A DNA stretch of 64,000 nucleotides. Origin: CAWGUU01 sp963825765 (lineage in GTDB: Bacteria; Actinomycetota; Acidimicrobiia; Acidimicrobiales; AC-14). Below the pieces are notes generated by a model that worked only from the letters and a program-made list of their open reading frames with translations, had not been told where the DNA came from and did no database searches. The stretch is from assembly GCA_963825765.1 (NCBI GenBank), contig CAWGUU010000009.1, forward strand, positions 124,001 to 188,000. The letters are read 5' to 3'. Below, in pieces: positions 15,999 to 24,919 of this stretch. The translations under genes were made by a program, and so were the position numbers. Positions within the stretch are counted from its first letter, which is position 1. Each line of letters begins with the position of its first letter.

Positions 15999-16627
15999 GG
16001 CCGAACCCCGCGGTGCGCCAGCAGGGCTTTCATGACGACCAGGTCCTCGGGCGTCGTGAGCTTGAGGTTCCAGCGGTCGCCCTCCACCACCACCACCTTG
16101 CCGCCGATCGACTCCACCAGGCCGGCGTCGTCGGTGGCGTCGCCGGCGGCGGCGTGGGCGTCCCGGAGCATCTGGGCGCCGAACGCCTGCGGGGTCTGGA
16201 CCGCCACCAGGGTGCTGCGGTCGATCGTCTCCACCACGAGCGCGCCGTCAACCCGCTTTATCGTGTCGGTGACGGCGACCGCAGGGATCACGCCGTCGGC
16301 GCCGGCCCGGACGGCGGCCATGGCCCGTGCGAACAGGTCGGGCCCGGCCAGGGGACGGGCGGCGTCGTGCACCAGCACCACCTCGGCGTCGTCGGGGACC
16401 GCCGCCAGCCCGGCCCGCACCGAGCCGGACCGGGTGGCGCCGCCGGTGACGGCCCCGGGTTCGTCGACTCCAGGGGGCACGACCAGCACCACCCCGTCGC
16501 AGGATGCCTCAGCGGCCGCCAGCGACCAGTCGACCACCCGCCGGCCGGCCAGGTCCTCGAACTGCTTGAGCCCGCCGTAGCGCGACCCGCTGCCGCCGGC
16601 CAGCACGATGGCCCATGCGCTGCCCAT
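15995..16627 (-). CDS. ispD: 2-C-methyl-D-erythritol 4-phosphate cytidylyltransferase
   Basis: 210 residues. The nucleotide-binding start AIVLAGGSGSRYGGLKQF is followed by VLVHDAARPL in the middle and IDRSTLVAVQTPQAF, WNLKLTTPEDL near the end, all IspD hallmarks. It transfers CMP from CTP to MEP. It lies between ispE (12 bp upstream) and ispF (4 bp overlap). A GGGAGGGA ribosome binding site sits inside the ispE-ispD... leader on this strand (GGAGGGAACGG just before the ATG). Confidence 0.95.
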   Translation of the reverse strand: MGSAWAIVLAGGSGSRYGGLKQFEDLAGRRVVDWSLAAAEASCDGVVLVVPPGVDEPGAVTGGATRSGSVRAGLAAVPDDAEVVLVHDAARPLAGPDLFARAMAAVRAGADGVIPAVAVTDTIKRVDGALVVETIDRSTLVAVQTPQAFGAQMLRDAHAAAGDATDDAGLVESIGGKVVVVEGDRWNLKLTTPEDLVVMKALLAHRGVRP

Positions 16628-16638
16628 CCGTTCCCTCC

Positions 16639-17337
16639 TTACGGGCGGTCGGTGCGGACAGGCACGAGGCCGGGGCCCTCGAACGTCCCCTCGACGAACC
16701 AGGTGGCACCGCTGCCCGCCAGCACCGGAGTCTGCCCGGTGGCGTCGCCGAGCGTGTCACGCCAGGCCGCCAGCCGGGGCTCGACCGCCAGCGCCGCCGG
16801 TGCGAGGTCGTTGGGGCCGTCCGCCGTCGGCCCGCCCAGCTCGTCCCACATCTTGTAGACGGCGGGGGTGTACACCCCGAACGGCGGCGTCAGCAGGGTG
16901 AACTCACGCTCGACGAAGGGCAGGGGCTCGACAACCTCGCCGATGCCCGTGACCCGCGCCCTGCCGCCGAGCAGGCAGAAGGGGACGTCGGCGCCGAGGG
17001 AAGCCGCCAGGCCCAGGTCGGTGACGCCCGCCCACCGCAGCACCGCGGCGGCGTCGGCCGAGCCTCCACCGAGCCCGCCGCCCATCGGGATCCGCTTGCG
17101 CAGGCGGACGTGGGCGTGCCGCCCGGCGGCCCGCAGCGCCCGGCTGACCAGGTTGTCGTCGCCGGGGGGGACGGCGTCGTTCCCCTCGATCTCCAGCCCG
17201 TCGCCACCCTCGGTGATCTCCAGCTCGTCGGCCAGGTCGAGCGTGACCATCTCGGAATCGAGCAGGTGGAACCCGTCGGGCCTCACACCCACGACGCGCA
17301 GGGACACAGTCAGCTTGGCCAGCGCCCGCTCGTGCAT
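16639..17337 (-). CDS. ispE: 4-diphosphocytidyl-2-C-methyl-D-erythritol kinase, short form
   Basis: 232 residues, clearly shorter than the usual 280-310. The GHMP-kinase features remain: catalytic Lys in ALAKLTVSLRV at the N-terminus, the glycine-rich ATP loop PMGGGLGGGSADAAA, the catalytic Asp in LGADVPF, and the C-terminal AGSGATWFVEG motif. The missing length seems to lie in loops of the substrate domain rather than in catalytic segments. ATG 17337 follows the rhodanese gene by 23 bp, so this is part of a five-gene leftward unit. I expect it to be active. Confidence 0.9.
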   Translation of the reverse strand: MHERALAKLTVSLRVVGVRPDGFHLLDSEMVTLDLADELEITEGGDGLEIEGNDAVPPGDDNLVSRALRAAGRHAHVRLRKRIPMGGGLGGGSADAAAVLRWAGVTDLGLAASLGADVPFCLLGGRARVTGIGEVVEPLPFVEREFTLLTPPFGVYTPAVYKMWDELGGPTADGPNDLAPAALAVEPRLAAWRDTLGDATGQTPVLAGSGATWFVEGTFEGPGLVPVRTDRP

Positions 17338-17360
17338 GGGGCCAGCTTGGCCCAGCCGTC

Positions 17361-17777
17361 CTACCGGCCGCTTGGCGGCGACTTGGCGCTCGACCGGTCG
17401 GCGTCGACGTGGGCGTGGGCGGCGACCACCGCCTGGAACCCGCCGTCGAGGTCGGTGGCCCGCCGGAGGCCCAGGCGCTGGAGCTCGGCCGCGGCCAGGC
17501 TCGACGCGTAACCCTCGTCGCAGACCAGGACGATCTCCCGATCCCAGCCGGTGGCCTCGGGGATGCGATCGGGCGAGTCGGGATCGAGCCTCCATTCGAG
17601 CACGTTGCGATCGACGACGACCGACCCGGCCAGCTCGCCGTCCAGCGAGCGCTGCGCGACGGGGCGGATGTCGACGATCAGCGCGCCCCGCGCCCGCAGA
17701 GCCGGGAGATCGGCCGCCGTCGGACGACTCGGGAGCGTGCCGCGGGCCTCCTCCAGCAGCCGTTCGACCCCGGTCAC
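17361..17777 (-). CDS. Rhodanese-like domain protein
   Basis: 138 residues. A single rhodanese fold: IVDIRPVAQRSLDGELAGSV, then RNVLEWRLDPDSP, and the active-site loop VLVCDEGYASSLAA with the persulfide-forming Cys, ending LDGGFQAVVAAH. The GTG start overlaps the stop of the upstream cysteine dioxygenase-like gene by 4 bp (GTGA), so the two are translationally coupled. Coupling of a cysteine-oxidising enzyme and a sulfur-transferase suggests joint handling of cysteine sulfur. The exact sulfur donor and acceptor are not visible. Confidence 0.87.
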   Translation of the reverse strand: MTGVERLLEEARGTLPSRPTAADLPALRARGALIVDIRPVAQRSLDGELAGSVVVDRNVLEWRLDPDSPDRIPEATGWDREIVLVCDEGYASSLAAAELQRLGLRRATDLDGGFQAVVAAHAHVDADRSSAKSPPSGR

Positions 17778-18205
17778 TCGTCGACCCCAGAGGTGGACAC
17801 GGTGGTCGATGGCTGGAGGTCGCCGTCGAAGAACGTCATCGTCGTGATCCGGGGAGAGTAGACGTGCACGCTGACGGCGGTGCGAGGGCCCGGGTTCCAC
17901 ACCTCGTGGATCCTCGTTGCCGGCAGCGCCAGGTCCTGGCCGGCCCACACGGAGCGGGAGCGCAGCGGCTGGCGGTCGGCGGCGTCGGTGTAGAGCTCGA
18001 TCAGCTCGCCACGCACGACGTGGCGCGCACCTGCGGAGCCACCGTGGTCGTGGAGCTCGAGGGCTCCGGCCGGGGCCCAAGCGATGAGCCGGGCCTCGTA
18101 TGACTCCGTGTCCAGCAGCCGCACGTAGCCCCGCAGCGCACCGGGTGCGACCCGCACTCGAGCCGGTGACGGCGGGCAGCGAAGCGCGGCTCGGGCTGCT
18201 GCCAT
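17774..18205 (-). CDS. Cysteine dioxygenase-type cupin
   Basis: 143 residues from ATG 18205 (a GTG sits one codon earlier). A cupin with the metal site ELHDHGGSAGARHVVRGEL, then LPATRIHEVWNPG supplying the third His, matches bacterial cysteine dioxygenase type I. The family oxidises cysteine to cysteinesulfinate with Fe(II) and O2. It is shorter than canonical 180-200-residue enzymes, mainly at the N-terminus. It heads the unit with rhodanese and ispEDF. The 108 bp upstream are locally AT-rich (around 18215-18250) and probably hold the promoter. Confidence 0.8.
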   Translation of the reverse strand: MAAARAALRCPPSPARVRVAPGALRGYVRLLDTESYEARLIAWAPAGALELHDHGGSAGARHVVRGELIELYTDAADRQPLRSRSVWAGQDLALPATRIHEVWNPGPRTAVSVHVYSPRITTMTFFDGDLQPSTTVSTSGVDE

Positions 18206-18313
18206 CACCGTAGACCGCTAAACCCGACCAAACAAGTCATATTTAGTCTCTGGGGGGGCGAACGACCGGAGGTGGCCACGGTGGCGTCGAGCACCACGGC
18301 CCCGGCGGCGCTC

Positions 18314-19516
18314 TCAGGATGCGGGTCGGACACCTGTTCGCAGGGTGGCGGCGTAGAGGTCGGCGGTGGTGCGGGCCACCGCCGCCCAGCCGAAGTGGTC
18401 CAGCACCCGTCGGCGCCCGGCCTGGCCGAACCGCCGGGCCAGCTCGGGGTCTGCCACCAGCTGGTTGACCCTGGTGGCCAACGCGGCGGCGAAGCCGGCG
18501 GGGTCGCCGGCGTCGTAGTGCACCAGCCACCCGGTCTCGCCAGGCACGACGATCTCGGGGATGCCGCCCACGTCGCTGGCCACCACCGGCGCCGCGCACG
18601 CCATCGCCTCCACGTTGACCAGTCCGAACGGCTCGTACACCGACGGGCACACGAAGGCGCGGGCGTGGCTCAGCAGCTGCACCACGTCGGTGCGGGCCAG
18701 GGGCTCCTCGACCCAGATGACACCGGTCCTCCGGCCCTGCAGCAGGTGGATCCGCCGAGCCACCTCGGCGCCCATCTCCGGCGTGTCGGGCGCGGCCGCG
18801 GCCAGCACCACCTGGGCGGCGGGGTCGAACAGGGGGACGGCGTCGAGCAGCAGGTCGATGCCCTTCTGGCGGGTGATGCGCCCGACGAAGAACACCAGCG
18901 GCCGGTCGGGGTCGAGGCCCAGCCGTTCGAGCACGTCGGTGCCGTCGTCGGGACGGTAGACGTCGGTGTCGACGCCGTTGTGGATGACGGAGACGCGATC
19001 GGGGGCGACCGCCGGGTAGGCCCGCAACAGATCGGTCCGCGCCGCGTCGGACACGGCGATCACGGCATCGGCGCCCTCCAGGGCGGTGCGCTCGCAGAAG
19101 CACGACAGGGCGTAGCCACCGCCCAGCTGCTCCGCCTTCCAGGGTCGCAGCGGCTCGAGGCTGTGGCTGGTGACGACGTGGGGGATGCCGTGGAGGAGCT
19201 TGGCCAGGTGGCCGCCGAGGTTCGCGTACCAGGTGTGGCTGTGGACCAGGTCGGCTCCGGCCACGCCGGCGGCCATGAGCAGGTCCACCGACATGGTGCC
19301 CAGCGCCGCGCTCTCCGGGCCGCCGCCGGCCAGCGCCTCCCAGGACCGGTACGTCGCCGCCACCAGGTCCGACACTCCGGGTAGGGGCGAGCGCGGCGCG
19401 CCGAAGCAGTGCACCCGGACGTCCACCAGCCGGGACAGCTCGCGGGCCAGGTACTCGACGTGCACGCCGGCGCCGCCGTAGACCTCGGGCGGGTACTCCT
19501 TCGTGAGCAGGGCCAC
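18314..19516 (-). CDS. glgA: Glycogen synthase / GT4 glucosyltransferase, actinobacterial GlgA type
   Basis: About 400 residues from GTG 19516 (VALLTKEYPPEVYGGAGVHV). The glycosyltransferase-B fold is evident: N-terminal KEYPPEVYGGAGVHVEYLAREL, the middle HSHTWYANLGGHLAKLL, VVTSHSLEPLRPWK, VIHNGVDTDVYRP, FVGRITRQKG, and the C-terminal nucleotide-sugar motif SVYEPFGLVNVEAMA. These are features of the Corynebacterium-type GlgA, which uses ADP-glucose to extend glucan or form maltose 1-phosphate. It follows glgC by 34 bp on the same strand, which supports ADP-glucose as donor. A longer frame extends 26 codons upstream but lacks family resemblance. Confidence 0.92.
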   Translation of the reverse strand: MALLTKEYPPEVYGGAGVHVEYLARELSRLVDVRVHCFGAPRSPLPGVSDLVAATYRSWEALAGGGPESAALGTMSVDLLMAAGVAGADLVHSHTWYANLGGHLAKLLHGIPHVVTSHSLEPLRPWKAEQLGGGYALSCFCERTALEGADAVIAVSDAARTDLLRAYPAVAPDRVSVIHNGVDTDVYRPDDGTDVLERLGLDPDRPLVFFVGRITRQKGIDLLLDAVPLFDPAAQVVLAAAAPDTPEMGAEVARRIHLLQGRRTGVIWVEEPLARTDVVQLLSHARAFVCPSVYEPFGLVNVEAMACAAPVVASDVGGIPEIVVPGETGWLVHYDAGDPAGFAAALATRVNQLVADPELARRFGQAGRRRVLDHFGWAAVARTTADLYAATLRTGVRPAS

Positions 19517-19550
19517 GCGGGGACCACCGCGCGGGCCCGGTCCCCCCGGG

Positions 19551-20786
19551 TCAGCTGCGATGGACCTGCTCCCCCTTGCCCACCACCACGACACCGTGGG
19601 CCGAGATGGTGAAGCGGGCCCGGTCGGCCTCGGCGTCGACGCCCAGCCTGGCTCCGGCGTGGACCTTCACGTTCTTGTCGACGATGGCGTTGCGCACGAC
19701 CGAGTCGGCCCCGATCACCGACCCGTGCATCACCACCGAGTTCTCGACCAAGGCGTTGGGCTCCACCAGGACGCCAGGCGAGATCACCGACCGCCTGACC
19801 ACGCCGCCGGACACGATGGCTCCGGCGCAGACCATGGAGTTGAGGGCCCGGCCGGCACGGTGGGAGTCCTCCAGCACGAACTTGGCCGGCGGCAGGCTCG
19901 GGCCGAGCGTGTGGATGGGCCACTGCATGTTGTAGAGGTTGAAGACGGGGTGGACCGACACCATGTCCATGTGGGCGTCGTAGTAGGAGTCGAGGGTCCC
20001 CACGTCCCGCCAGTAGGCCTTGTCACGCTCGGTGGCGCCGGGCACCTCGTTGTGGGAGAAGTCGTAGAAGTGGGCGGTTCCCTGCCCGACGAGCATCGGG
20101 ATGATGCTGCCCCCGACGTCGTGGACCGACGACTGGTCGGCCTCGTCGGCGACCACCGCCTCGACCAGGGTCTTGGTGGTGAAGATGTAGTTGCCCATCG
20201 ACGCCAGGACCTTCTCGGGTTCGTCGGCGAGACCCGACACCTCCTCCGGCTTCTCCCGGAACTCGGCGATGCGGGTGCCCCCACCAGGCACGACCACGCC
20301 GAACTCGCGGGACTCCCCGGCGGGCACCCGGATGGCGGCGACGGTGACCCCCGCCCCGGAATCGATGTGCTGCTCGAGCATCTGGCGCGGATCCATGCGG
20401 TAAATGTGGTCGGCGCCGAACACGAGGGTGTAGTCGGGCCGCTCGTCGCCGAGGAGGTTGAGGTTCTGGAAGATGGCGTCGGCCGAGCCTGCGAACCACC
20501 TCGGGCCCACCCGCATCTGGGCCGGTACCGGCGTCACGTAGTCGCTCAGCAAGGTGGACAGCCGCCACGTGCGGGAGATGTGCAGGTCGAGGCTGTGGCT
20601 CTTGTACTGGGTCAGCACGACGATCCGCAGGAAGCCGCCGTTGGCCAGGTTCGAAAGGACGAAGTCGATCAGGCGGTAGTGGCCGCCGAAGGGCACCGCC
20701 GGCTTGGCCCGGTCGGCGGTGAGGGGGAACAGCCGCTTGCCCGCGCCCCCCGCCAGCACCATCGCCAACACCCTGGGTTCGCCCAC
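19551..20786 (-). CDS. glgC: Glucose-1-phosphate adenylyltransferase
   Basis: 411 residues from GTG 20786. The N-terminal nucleotidyltransferase domain has [49 protein letters not shown] and [10 protein letters not shown]. The C-terminal left-handed beta-helix begins near residue 290 with [20 protein letters not shown]. It makes ADP-glucose for the adjacent glgA. It is in one run with an FKBP gene (19 bp upstream) and glgA (34 bp downstream). Confidence 0.96.
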   Translation of the reverse strand: MGEPRVLAMVLAGGAGKRLFPLTADRAKPAVPFGGHYRLIDFVLSNLANGGFLRIVVLTQYKSHSLDLHISRTWRLSTLLSDYVTPVPAQMRVGPRWFAGSADAIFQNLNLLGDERPDYTLVFGADHIYRMDPRQMLEQHIDSGAGVTVAAIRVPAGESREFGVVVPGGGTRIAEFREKPEEVSGLADEPEKVLASMGNYIFTTKTLVEAVVADEADQSSVHDVGGSIIPMLVGQGTAHFYDFSHNEVPGATERDKAYWRDVGTLDSYYDAHMDMVSVHPVFNLYNMQWPIHTLGPSLPPAKFVLEDSHRAGRALNSMVCAGAIVSGGVVRRSVISPGVLVEPNALVENSVVMHGSVIGADSVVRNAIVDKNVKVHAGARLGVDAEADRARFTISAHGVVVVGKGEQVHRS

Positions 20787-20805
20787 GACGTGGACGGTAC
20801 CCCTC

Positions 20806-21459
20806 TCAGGCCGGTTTGACTTCGAGCACCTCGACGACGAACCAGAGCGGCTCGTCGGGGGCGATACCGGCCCGGGGGTTGCCCTGGGCCCCGTAGGCCT
20901 GGGCGGCGGGGATGCCGAGGACCCGTTTGCCGCCCACCTTCATGCCGGGGATGCCGTCGGTCCACCCCTTGATGACGCCGGTGAGGGAGAAGGTGATGGG
21001 CTCTTTGCCGTACGAGAAGTCGAAGATCGTCCCCGTCGAGCAGGCCACGCCGATGTAGTTGACCGTGACGCTCGAGCCGGCGGGGACGTCGGCTCCCGTT
21101 CCGACCGTGACGTCCTTGGTGACCAGCGCGGCCGGCGGCGGTCCCACATCCACGGGGATCTCCGGGGCCCCGGGCGGAAGGGGGTCGGAGACGGGGACGC
21201 ACGGCTTGCCGGCGGCGGACCCCGTGGCCGCCGGCGCGGTCGTCGCCGTCGGCCCGAGCGTGGTGCTCGTGTTCGACGTGGTGCCCGAACCGTCGTCGCT
21301 CAGGCGGCTGATAAGCACGATCACGAACGCGACGCCGATGATGGCGACGCCGAGCGTGATGACCCGCCGGATCAGCCGCTGGCGACGCCGCTCGGCGGCG
21401 AGGGCGGCCATCCGGGCCTGGTGGCCCGCCTTGTGTCGTTCACGCTTGTCGCCGGCCAC
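20806..21459 (-). CDS. FKBP-type peptidyl-prolyl isomerase, membrane-anchored
   Basis: 217 residues. A basic N-terminus (about 30 residues) leads to one transmembrane helix ([19 protein letters not shown]), then a Thr/Ser/Ala linker and a C-terminal FKBP domain with [39 protein letters not shown] and [11 protein letters not shown]. The isomerase domain would be outside the membrane and help fold exported proteins. Ser-Tyr replaces the usual Ser-Trp/Asp-Ser around DFSYGKEP, a common variation. It is the first gene before glgC, and divergent from the amidohydrolase gene. Confidence 0.9.
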   Translation of the reverse strand: MAGDKRERHKAGHQARMAALAAERRRQRLIRRVITLGVAIIGVAFVIVLISRLSDDGSGTTSNTSTTLGPTATTAPAATGSAAGKPCVPVSDPLPPGAPEIPVDVGPPPAALVTKDVTVGTGADVPAGSSVTVNYIGVACSTGTIFDFSYGKEPITFSLTGVIKGWTDGIPGMKVGGKRVLGIPAAQAYGAQGNPRAGIAPDEPLWFVVEVLEVKPA

Positions 21460-21578
21460 GGGTCAGCACGGTAGCAACACCGGGCGCCGCGGACGGCAGC
21501 GCACAGTTCGGAACGACCGCGGATGTGGCAGCCTGTCCGGTTTCACACAAGAACACGGCGGGCTGGGAGGAACTTGAC

Positions 21579-23663
21579 ATGCGACGTCCCGACTCTCTCC
21601 GCAGGCGCTCCTATGTCCTGGTGGCGCTGGCCATGGCCCTCGTGGTCGCCGCCTGCAGCTCGTCGGGCGATGACTCGTCGACCCCCACGACCGCGCCGCC
21701 CAACGCCACGCCGACCGCCATCTACGTCAACGGCAACGTCGTCACGATGGACTCGAAGGGCACGACCGCCCAGGCCGTGGCCGTGGCCGGCACGACGATC
21801 GTCGGCATCGGTACCAATGACGAGATCCAGAAGCTGGCGCCCGCCGGCACGCCGTCGACCGACCTGAAGGGGGCGACGGTCCTCCCCGGGTTCATCGACC
21901 CCCACTCCCACATGCAGGCGATGTCGCTCTACAACGACCCCGCCAACTGGCTCGACGTGTCGGGCATCAACGTGTACTTCAAGCCGCCGCCCGGCGATCC
22001 CCGCTGTACGACGCCCGACGACCCCCAGCTGTGCTTCATCCCGGTCCAGAACCAGGACGACGTGGTGGCCCGCCTGCAGGCCCGCCTGGCGCAGAACGTG
22101 GCGGCCAACCCGAGCCAGCCGCTGCCGGTGCTGGCATTCAACTACGACTCGTCCCGACTGGGGCACAGCTCCAACTGCGAGAACCCGATCGGCCTGGCGT
22201 ACGACTGCCCGAACTTCGAGAACGGCAAGGCCAGAGAGCAGCTCGACGCCATCTCGGCGGACGTCCCGATCCTCGTGACCGCGGAGTCCGGCCACTTCGT
22301 CTTCGTCAACACGCCGGCGCTGAAGGTCCTGAACATCTGTGGCACAGACGGCGAGAACGCCGGTCCCTCCGACAACACAGGTCAGTCGGCGAGCAAGTGC
22401 TACAAGCCCAACGTCAACCCGACCCAGGAGACCGCCCTCGCCAACCTCGGCCAGCTCGACGAGGACCTGGCCCAGTACGCGATCCCCGTCTTCCAGAACG
22501 GGGTCTTCCAGCGGAACCCCGGCATTGGTGGCACCCTGCTCCAGCAGGTGGCGGAGATCTACGCCCAGCACGGCTACACGCTGATCCAGGAAGGCACCGC
22601 CTCGTACCCCGCCATGGAGCTGTACGCCAAGGTGGCGGAGGGGGGTGCAGGGTCGACCTTCCCGGTGTCGGCGGCCATGCTCGCGTACGTCGCGACCACC
22701 GGGGACTACGCCGCGACCCTCGACACCGCCGTCAAGGGCAGGAAGCTTTTCGAGGGCAACCCGCTCCTCACCGTCGCCGCCACCAAGTCCTTCACCGACG
22801 GCTCCCCCCAGGGCTACACCGCCTTCTTCGAGTCGCACTACCGGCGGTCTTTCACCCCCTTCACCGACAGCGGGCTGTTCGCCCAGCCCTATCGCGGCCT
22901 CCCCGACATCGACGAGGCCAGGCTGCGGGCACGGCTGGTAGCGGCCCACAAGGCCGGCTTCCCGGTGGTGATGCACCAGATCGGCGACGCCGCCGTCCAG
23001 TTGGCGGTCGACGCCGTGCGGGCGACGACGGGCACGCCGCCCCCGGAGGGAAAGCGCGACGTCATGCTGCACATCGCCTTCATGACGCCGGAGCAGATGG
23101 ATGCCGTCAGCCAGGTCGACACCGCCGTGCTCAGCGTCATGCCCGCCAACGTGTACTTCTACGGGTTGCCGGAGTGCCAGCAGGTCATCGGCCCCGAGCG
23201 GACCTTGAACTCGTACCCGGCGAAGGCGGCGATCGAGAAGACCGGGCGGGTCACCCTGCACACCGATTCGCCGGTGGACCCGCCCTACCCCCTGTTCGCC
23301 ATGTGGGCGGCGGTCACCCGCAACGTCCAGCAGCCGCCGTGGTACCCCAACAGGAACCCGTCGGAGTGCCCCCCCGTGGCGGTGGACGCGGATCGCCCAC
23401 CAGGGGACCAGCGGATCACGATGGAGCAGGCGGTCAAGGGCTACACGGTCGACGCCGCCTACCAGTACGGCATGGAGAACCAGCGGGGGACGCTGGAGGT
23501 TGGGAAGATCGCCGACATGGTCCTCCTCTCCGAGAACCCTCTGGGCGAGGAGACGGTGAAGAACCCCGACAACCTGAAGAACATCAGGGTGCTGGGCACC
23601 GTCCGCTACGGCACGTCGTTCCCGAACCCGAACGCCGACCAGCCGCCCATCTGGCCCGCCTGA
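21579..23663 (+). CDS. Amidohydrolase-family lipoprotein (YtcJ-like)
   Basis: About 694 residues from ATG 21579, chosen for its GGGAGGA ribosome binding site and because it opens a lipoprotein signal (RRRS, hydrophobic run, VVAACSSSG with the lipidated Cys). The mature protein resembles YtcJ-type metal-dependent hydrolases: IYVNGNVVTMD, GFIDPHSHMQAM with the first metal ligands, VVMHQIGDAAVQLA, MLHIAFMTPEQM, HTDSPVDPPYPLFAMWAA, and GTLEVGKIADMVLLSENP. It includes extra Cys-containing loops (RCTTPDDPQLCFIP and others), consistent with export. Substrate unknown; an extracellular amidase or deacylase is likely. It stands alone between divergent and unrelated genes. Confidence 0.85.
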   Translation: MRRPDSLRRRSYVLVALAMALVVAACSSSGDDSSTPTTAPPNATPTAIYVNGNVVTMDSKGTTAQAVAVAGTTIVGIGTNDEIQKLAPAGTPSTDLKGATVLPGFIDPHSHMQAMSLYNDPANWLDVSGINVYFKPPPGDPRCTTPDDPQLCFIPVQNQDDVVARLQARLAQNVAANPSQPLPVLAFNYDSSRLGHSSNCENPIGLAYDCPNFENGKAREQLDAISADVPILVTAESGHFVFVNTPALKVLNICGTDGENAGPSDNTGQSASKCYKPNVNPTQETALANLGQLDEDLAQYAIPVFQNGVFQRNPGIGGTLLQQVAEIYAQHGYTLIQEGTASYPAMELYAKVAEGGAGSTFPVSAAMLAYVATTGDYAATLDTAVKGRKLFEGNPLLTVAATKSFTDGSPQGYTAFFESHYRRSFTPFTDSGLFAQPYRGLPDIDEARLRARLVAAHKAGFPVVMHQIGDAAVQLAVDAVRATTGTPPPEGKRDVMLHIAFMTPEQMDAVSQVDTAVLSVMPANVYFYGLPECQQVIGPERTLNSYPAKAAIEKTGRVTLHTDSPVDPPYPLFAMWAAVTRNVQQPPWYPNRNPSECPPVAVDADRPPGDQRITMEQAVKGYTVDAAYQYGMENQRGTLEVGKIADMVLLSENPLGEETVKNPDNLKNIRVLGTVRYGTSFPNPNADQPPIWPA

Positions 23664-23737
23664 TCTTTCTTGGCGGCCCCCTGATCTCTCTGCGTGGGCG
23701 CGGTCGCAACGCCGTCAGGTCTCCCTCTAGGATGATG

Positions 23738-23756
23738 TTAGGTACGCCTACTACCC
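23738..23756. promoter_or_regulatory. Possible IdeR/DtxR iron box
   Basis: TTAGGTACGCCTACTACCC lies 14 bp before the GTG of the iron-binding protein gene. The left half TTAGGT and the central G-C-CTA match the DtxR/IdeR consensus TTAGGTTAGGCTAACCTAA; the right half is weaker. The position and the downstream Fe(III) transporter make iron repression reasonable. Confidence 0.45.
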
Positions 23757-23769
23757 CTGGAGACCACCT

Positions 23770-24825
23770 GTGACCTTCCGCTTCCCTCGCCGCCTCCGCT
23801 CTCCTCGCATGCAGGCAGTCGCCGCCGGGATCGCGATCGGCCTGGTGACGGTCGTCACCGCCGCCTGTGGCGGTGGAGGCTCGTCGGACTCGGCGTCGAC
23901 GCTCACCCTCTACTCGGGACGGGCCGAGGTGCAGATCCAGCCCATCATCGACCAGTTCACCAAGGACACCGGCGTCAAGGTCAAGGTCCGCTACGGGGCC
24001 ACGCCCGAGCTGGCCGCCCAGATCGCCGAGGAGGGGCCGAACTCGCCCGCGGACATCTTCTTCGCCCAGGACGCCGGCGCCCTCGGGTCGGTCGACAAGG
24101 TGGGCCTGTTCGCCCCGATCCCGGCGGAGACCCTCTCGGAGGTCGAGTCCAAGTACCGGGCCGAGGACGGCGACTGGATCGGCGTCACCGGCCGGGCCCG
24201 CGTCATCGTGGCCAACAGCGCCAAGGTCCCCGACGCCGAGGTGCCCACCAGCGTGTTCGCCGTCACCGACCCCAAGTGGAAGGGCAGGGTGGGCATCGCC
24301 CCCACCAACGGCTCGTTCGAGTCCTTCGTCACCGCCATGCGGGTGCAGGTGGGCGAGCAGCGCACCAAGGAGTTCCTTGACGCGCTGAAGGCCAACGACG
24401 TCAAGACCTACAACGACAACGCCCTCATCCTCAAGGCCGTCAACGACGGGGAGATCGACCTCGGCCTGATCAACCACTACTACTGGTACCAGCTGGCCAA
24501 CGAGATCGGCGAGGACAAGATGGTGGCCCGCAACCACTTCACCGTCAACGGCGATCCGGGCGCCCTGGTGAACGTGGCCGGCGTCGGCGTGCTGAAGTCG
24601 TCCGACCACAAGGCGGCGGCGGCTTCGTTCGTGTCCTACCTGCTCAGCCCGCCGGCTCAGACGTTCTTCGCCGACAGGAACTTCGAGTTCCCGCTGTCGG
24701 GTGGCGTCCAGCCCCTGCCCTCACTGCCCAAGCTGGCCGACATCCAGAGCCCGAACATCGACCTCTCCGACCTCGGCACCCTCGACCAGACCCTCGCCAT
24801 GCTGAAACAGGCCGGACTGCTGTGA
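23770..24825 (+). CDS. Fe(III) ABC transporter substrate-binding lipoprotein (FbpA type)
   Basis: 351 residues, GTG start. A lipoprotein signal ends at TVVTAACGGGG. The mature protein is a periplasmic-binding fold with TLYSGRAEVQIQPIIDQF at the start, NSPADIFFAQDAGALG, and the iron-binding tyrosine segment LINHYYWYQLANE found in FbpA-family ferric binders. It ends in the usual SPPAQTFFAD region. It would capture ferric iron outside the cell and pass it to the permease and ATPase encoded next. A palindromic repeat follows the stop before the permease gene. Confidence 0.9.
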   Translation: MTFRFPRRLRSPRMQAVAAGIAIGLVTVVTAACGGGGSSDSASTLTLYSGRAEVQIQPIIDQFTKDTGVKVKVRYGATPELAAQIAEEGPNSPADIFFAQDAGALGSVDKVGLFAPIPAETLSEVESKYRAEDGDWIGVTGRARVIVANSAKVPDAEVPTSVFAVTDPKWKGRVGIAPTNGSFESFVTAMRVQVGEQRTKEFLDALKANDVKTYNDNALILKAVNDGEIDLGLINHYYWYQLANEIGEDKMVARNHFTVNGDPGALVNVAGVGVLKSSDHKAAAASFVSYLLSPPAQTFFADRNFEFPLSGGVQPLPSLPKLADIQSPNIDLSDLGTLDQTLAMLKQAGLL

Positions 24826-24833
24826 GCCCGAGC

Positions 24834-24891
24834 CCGGTTTCTGCTCGCGCAATTCCGGGTCATAGGCGGGTATATCGCGAGCAGAAACCGG
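24834..24891. repeat. Dispersed palindromic element, copy 2 (intergenic)
   Basis: Perfect 16-bp arms CCGGTTTCTGCTCGCG (24834-24849) and CGCGAGCAGAAACCGG (24876-24891) around a 26-nt loop. The core 24838-24886 is 49 nt long, exactly as in copy 1 at 9758-9806, and shares its first 17 nt. It lies between the substrate-binding protein and permease genes and could lower read-through between them. Confidence 0.85.
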
Positions 24892-24919
24892 ACGGGAGGC
24901 TCGACTGAGCGATCCCAGC

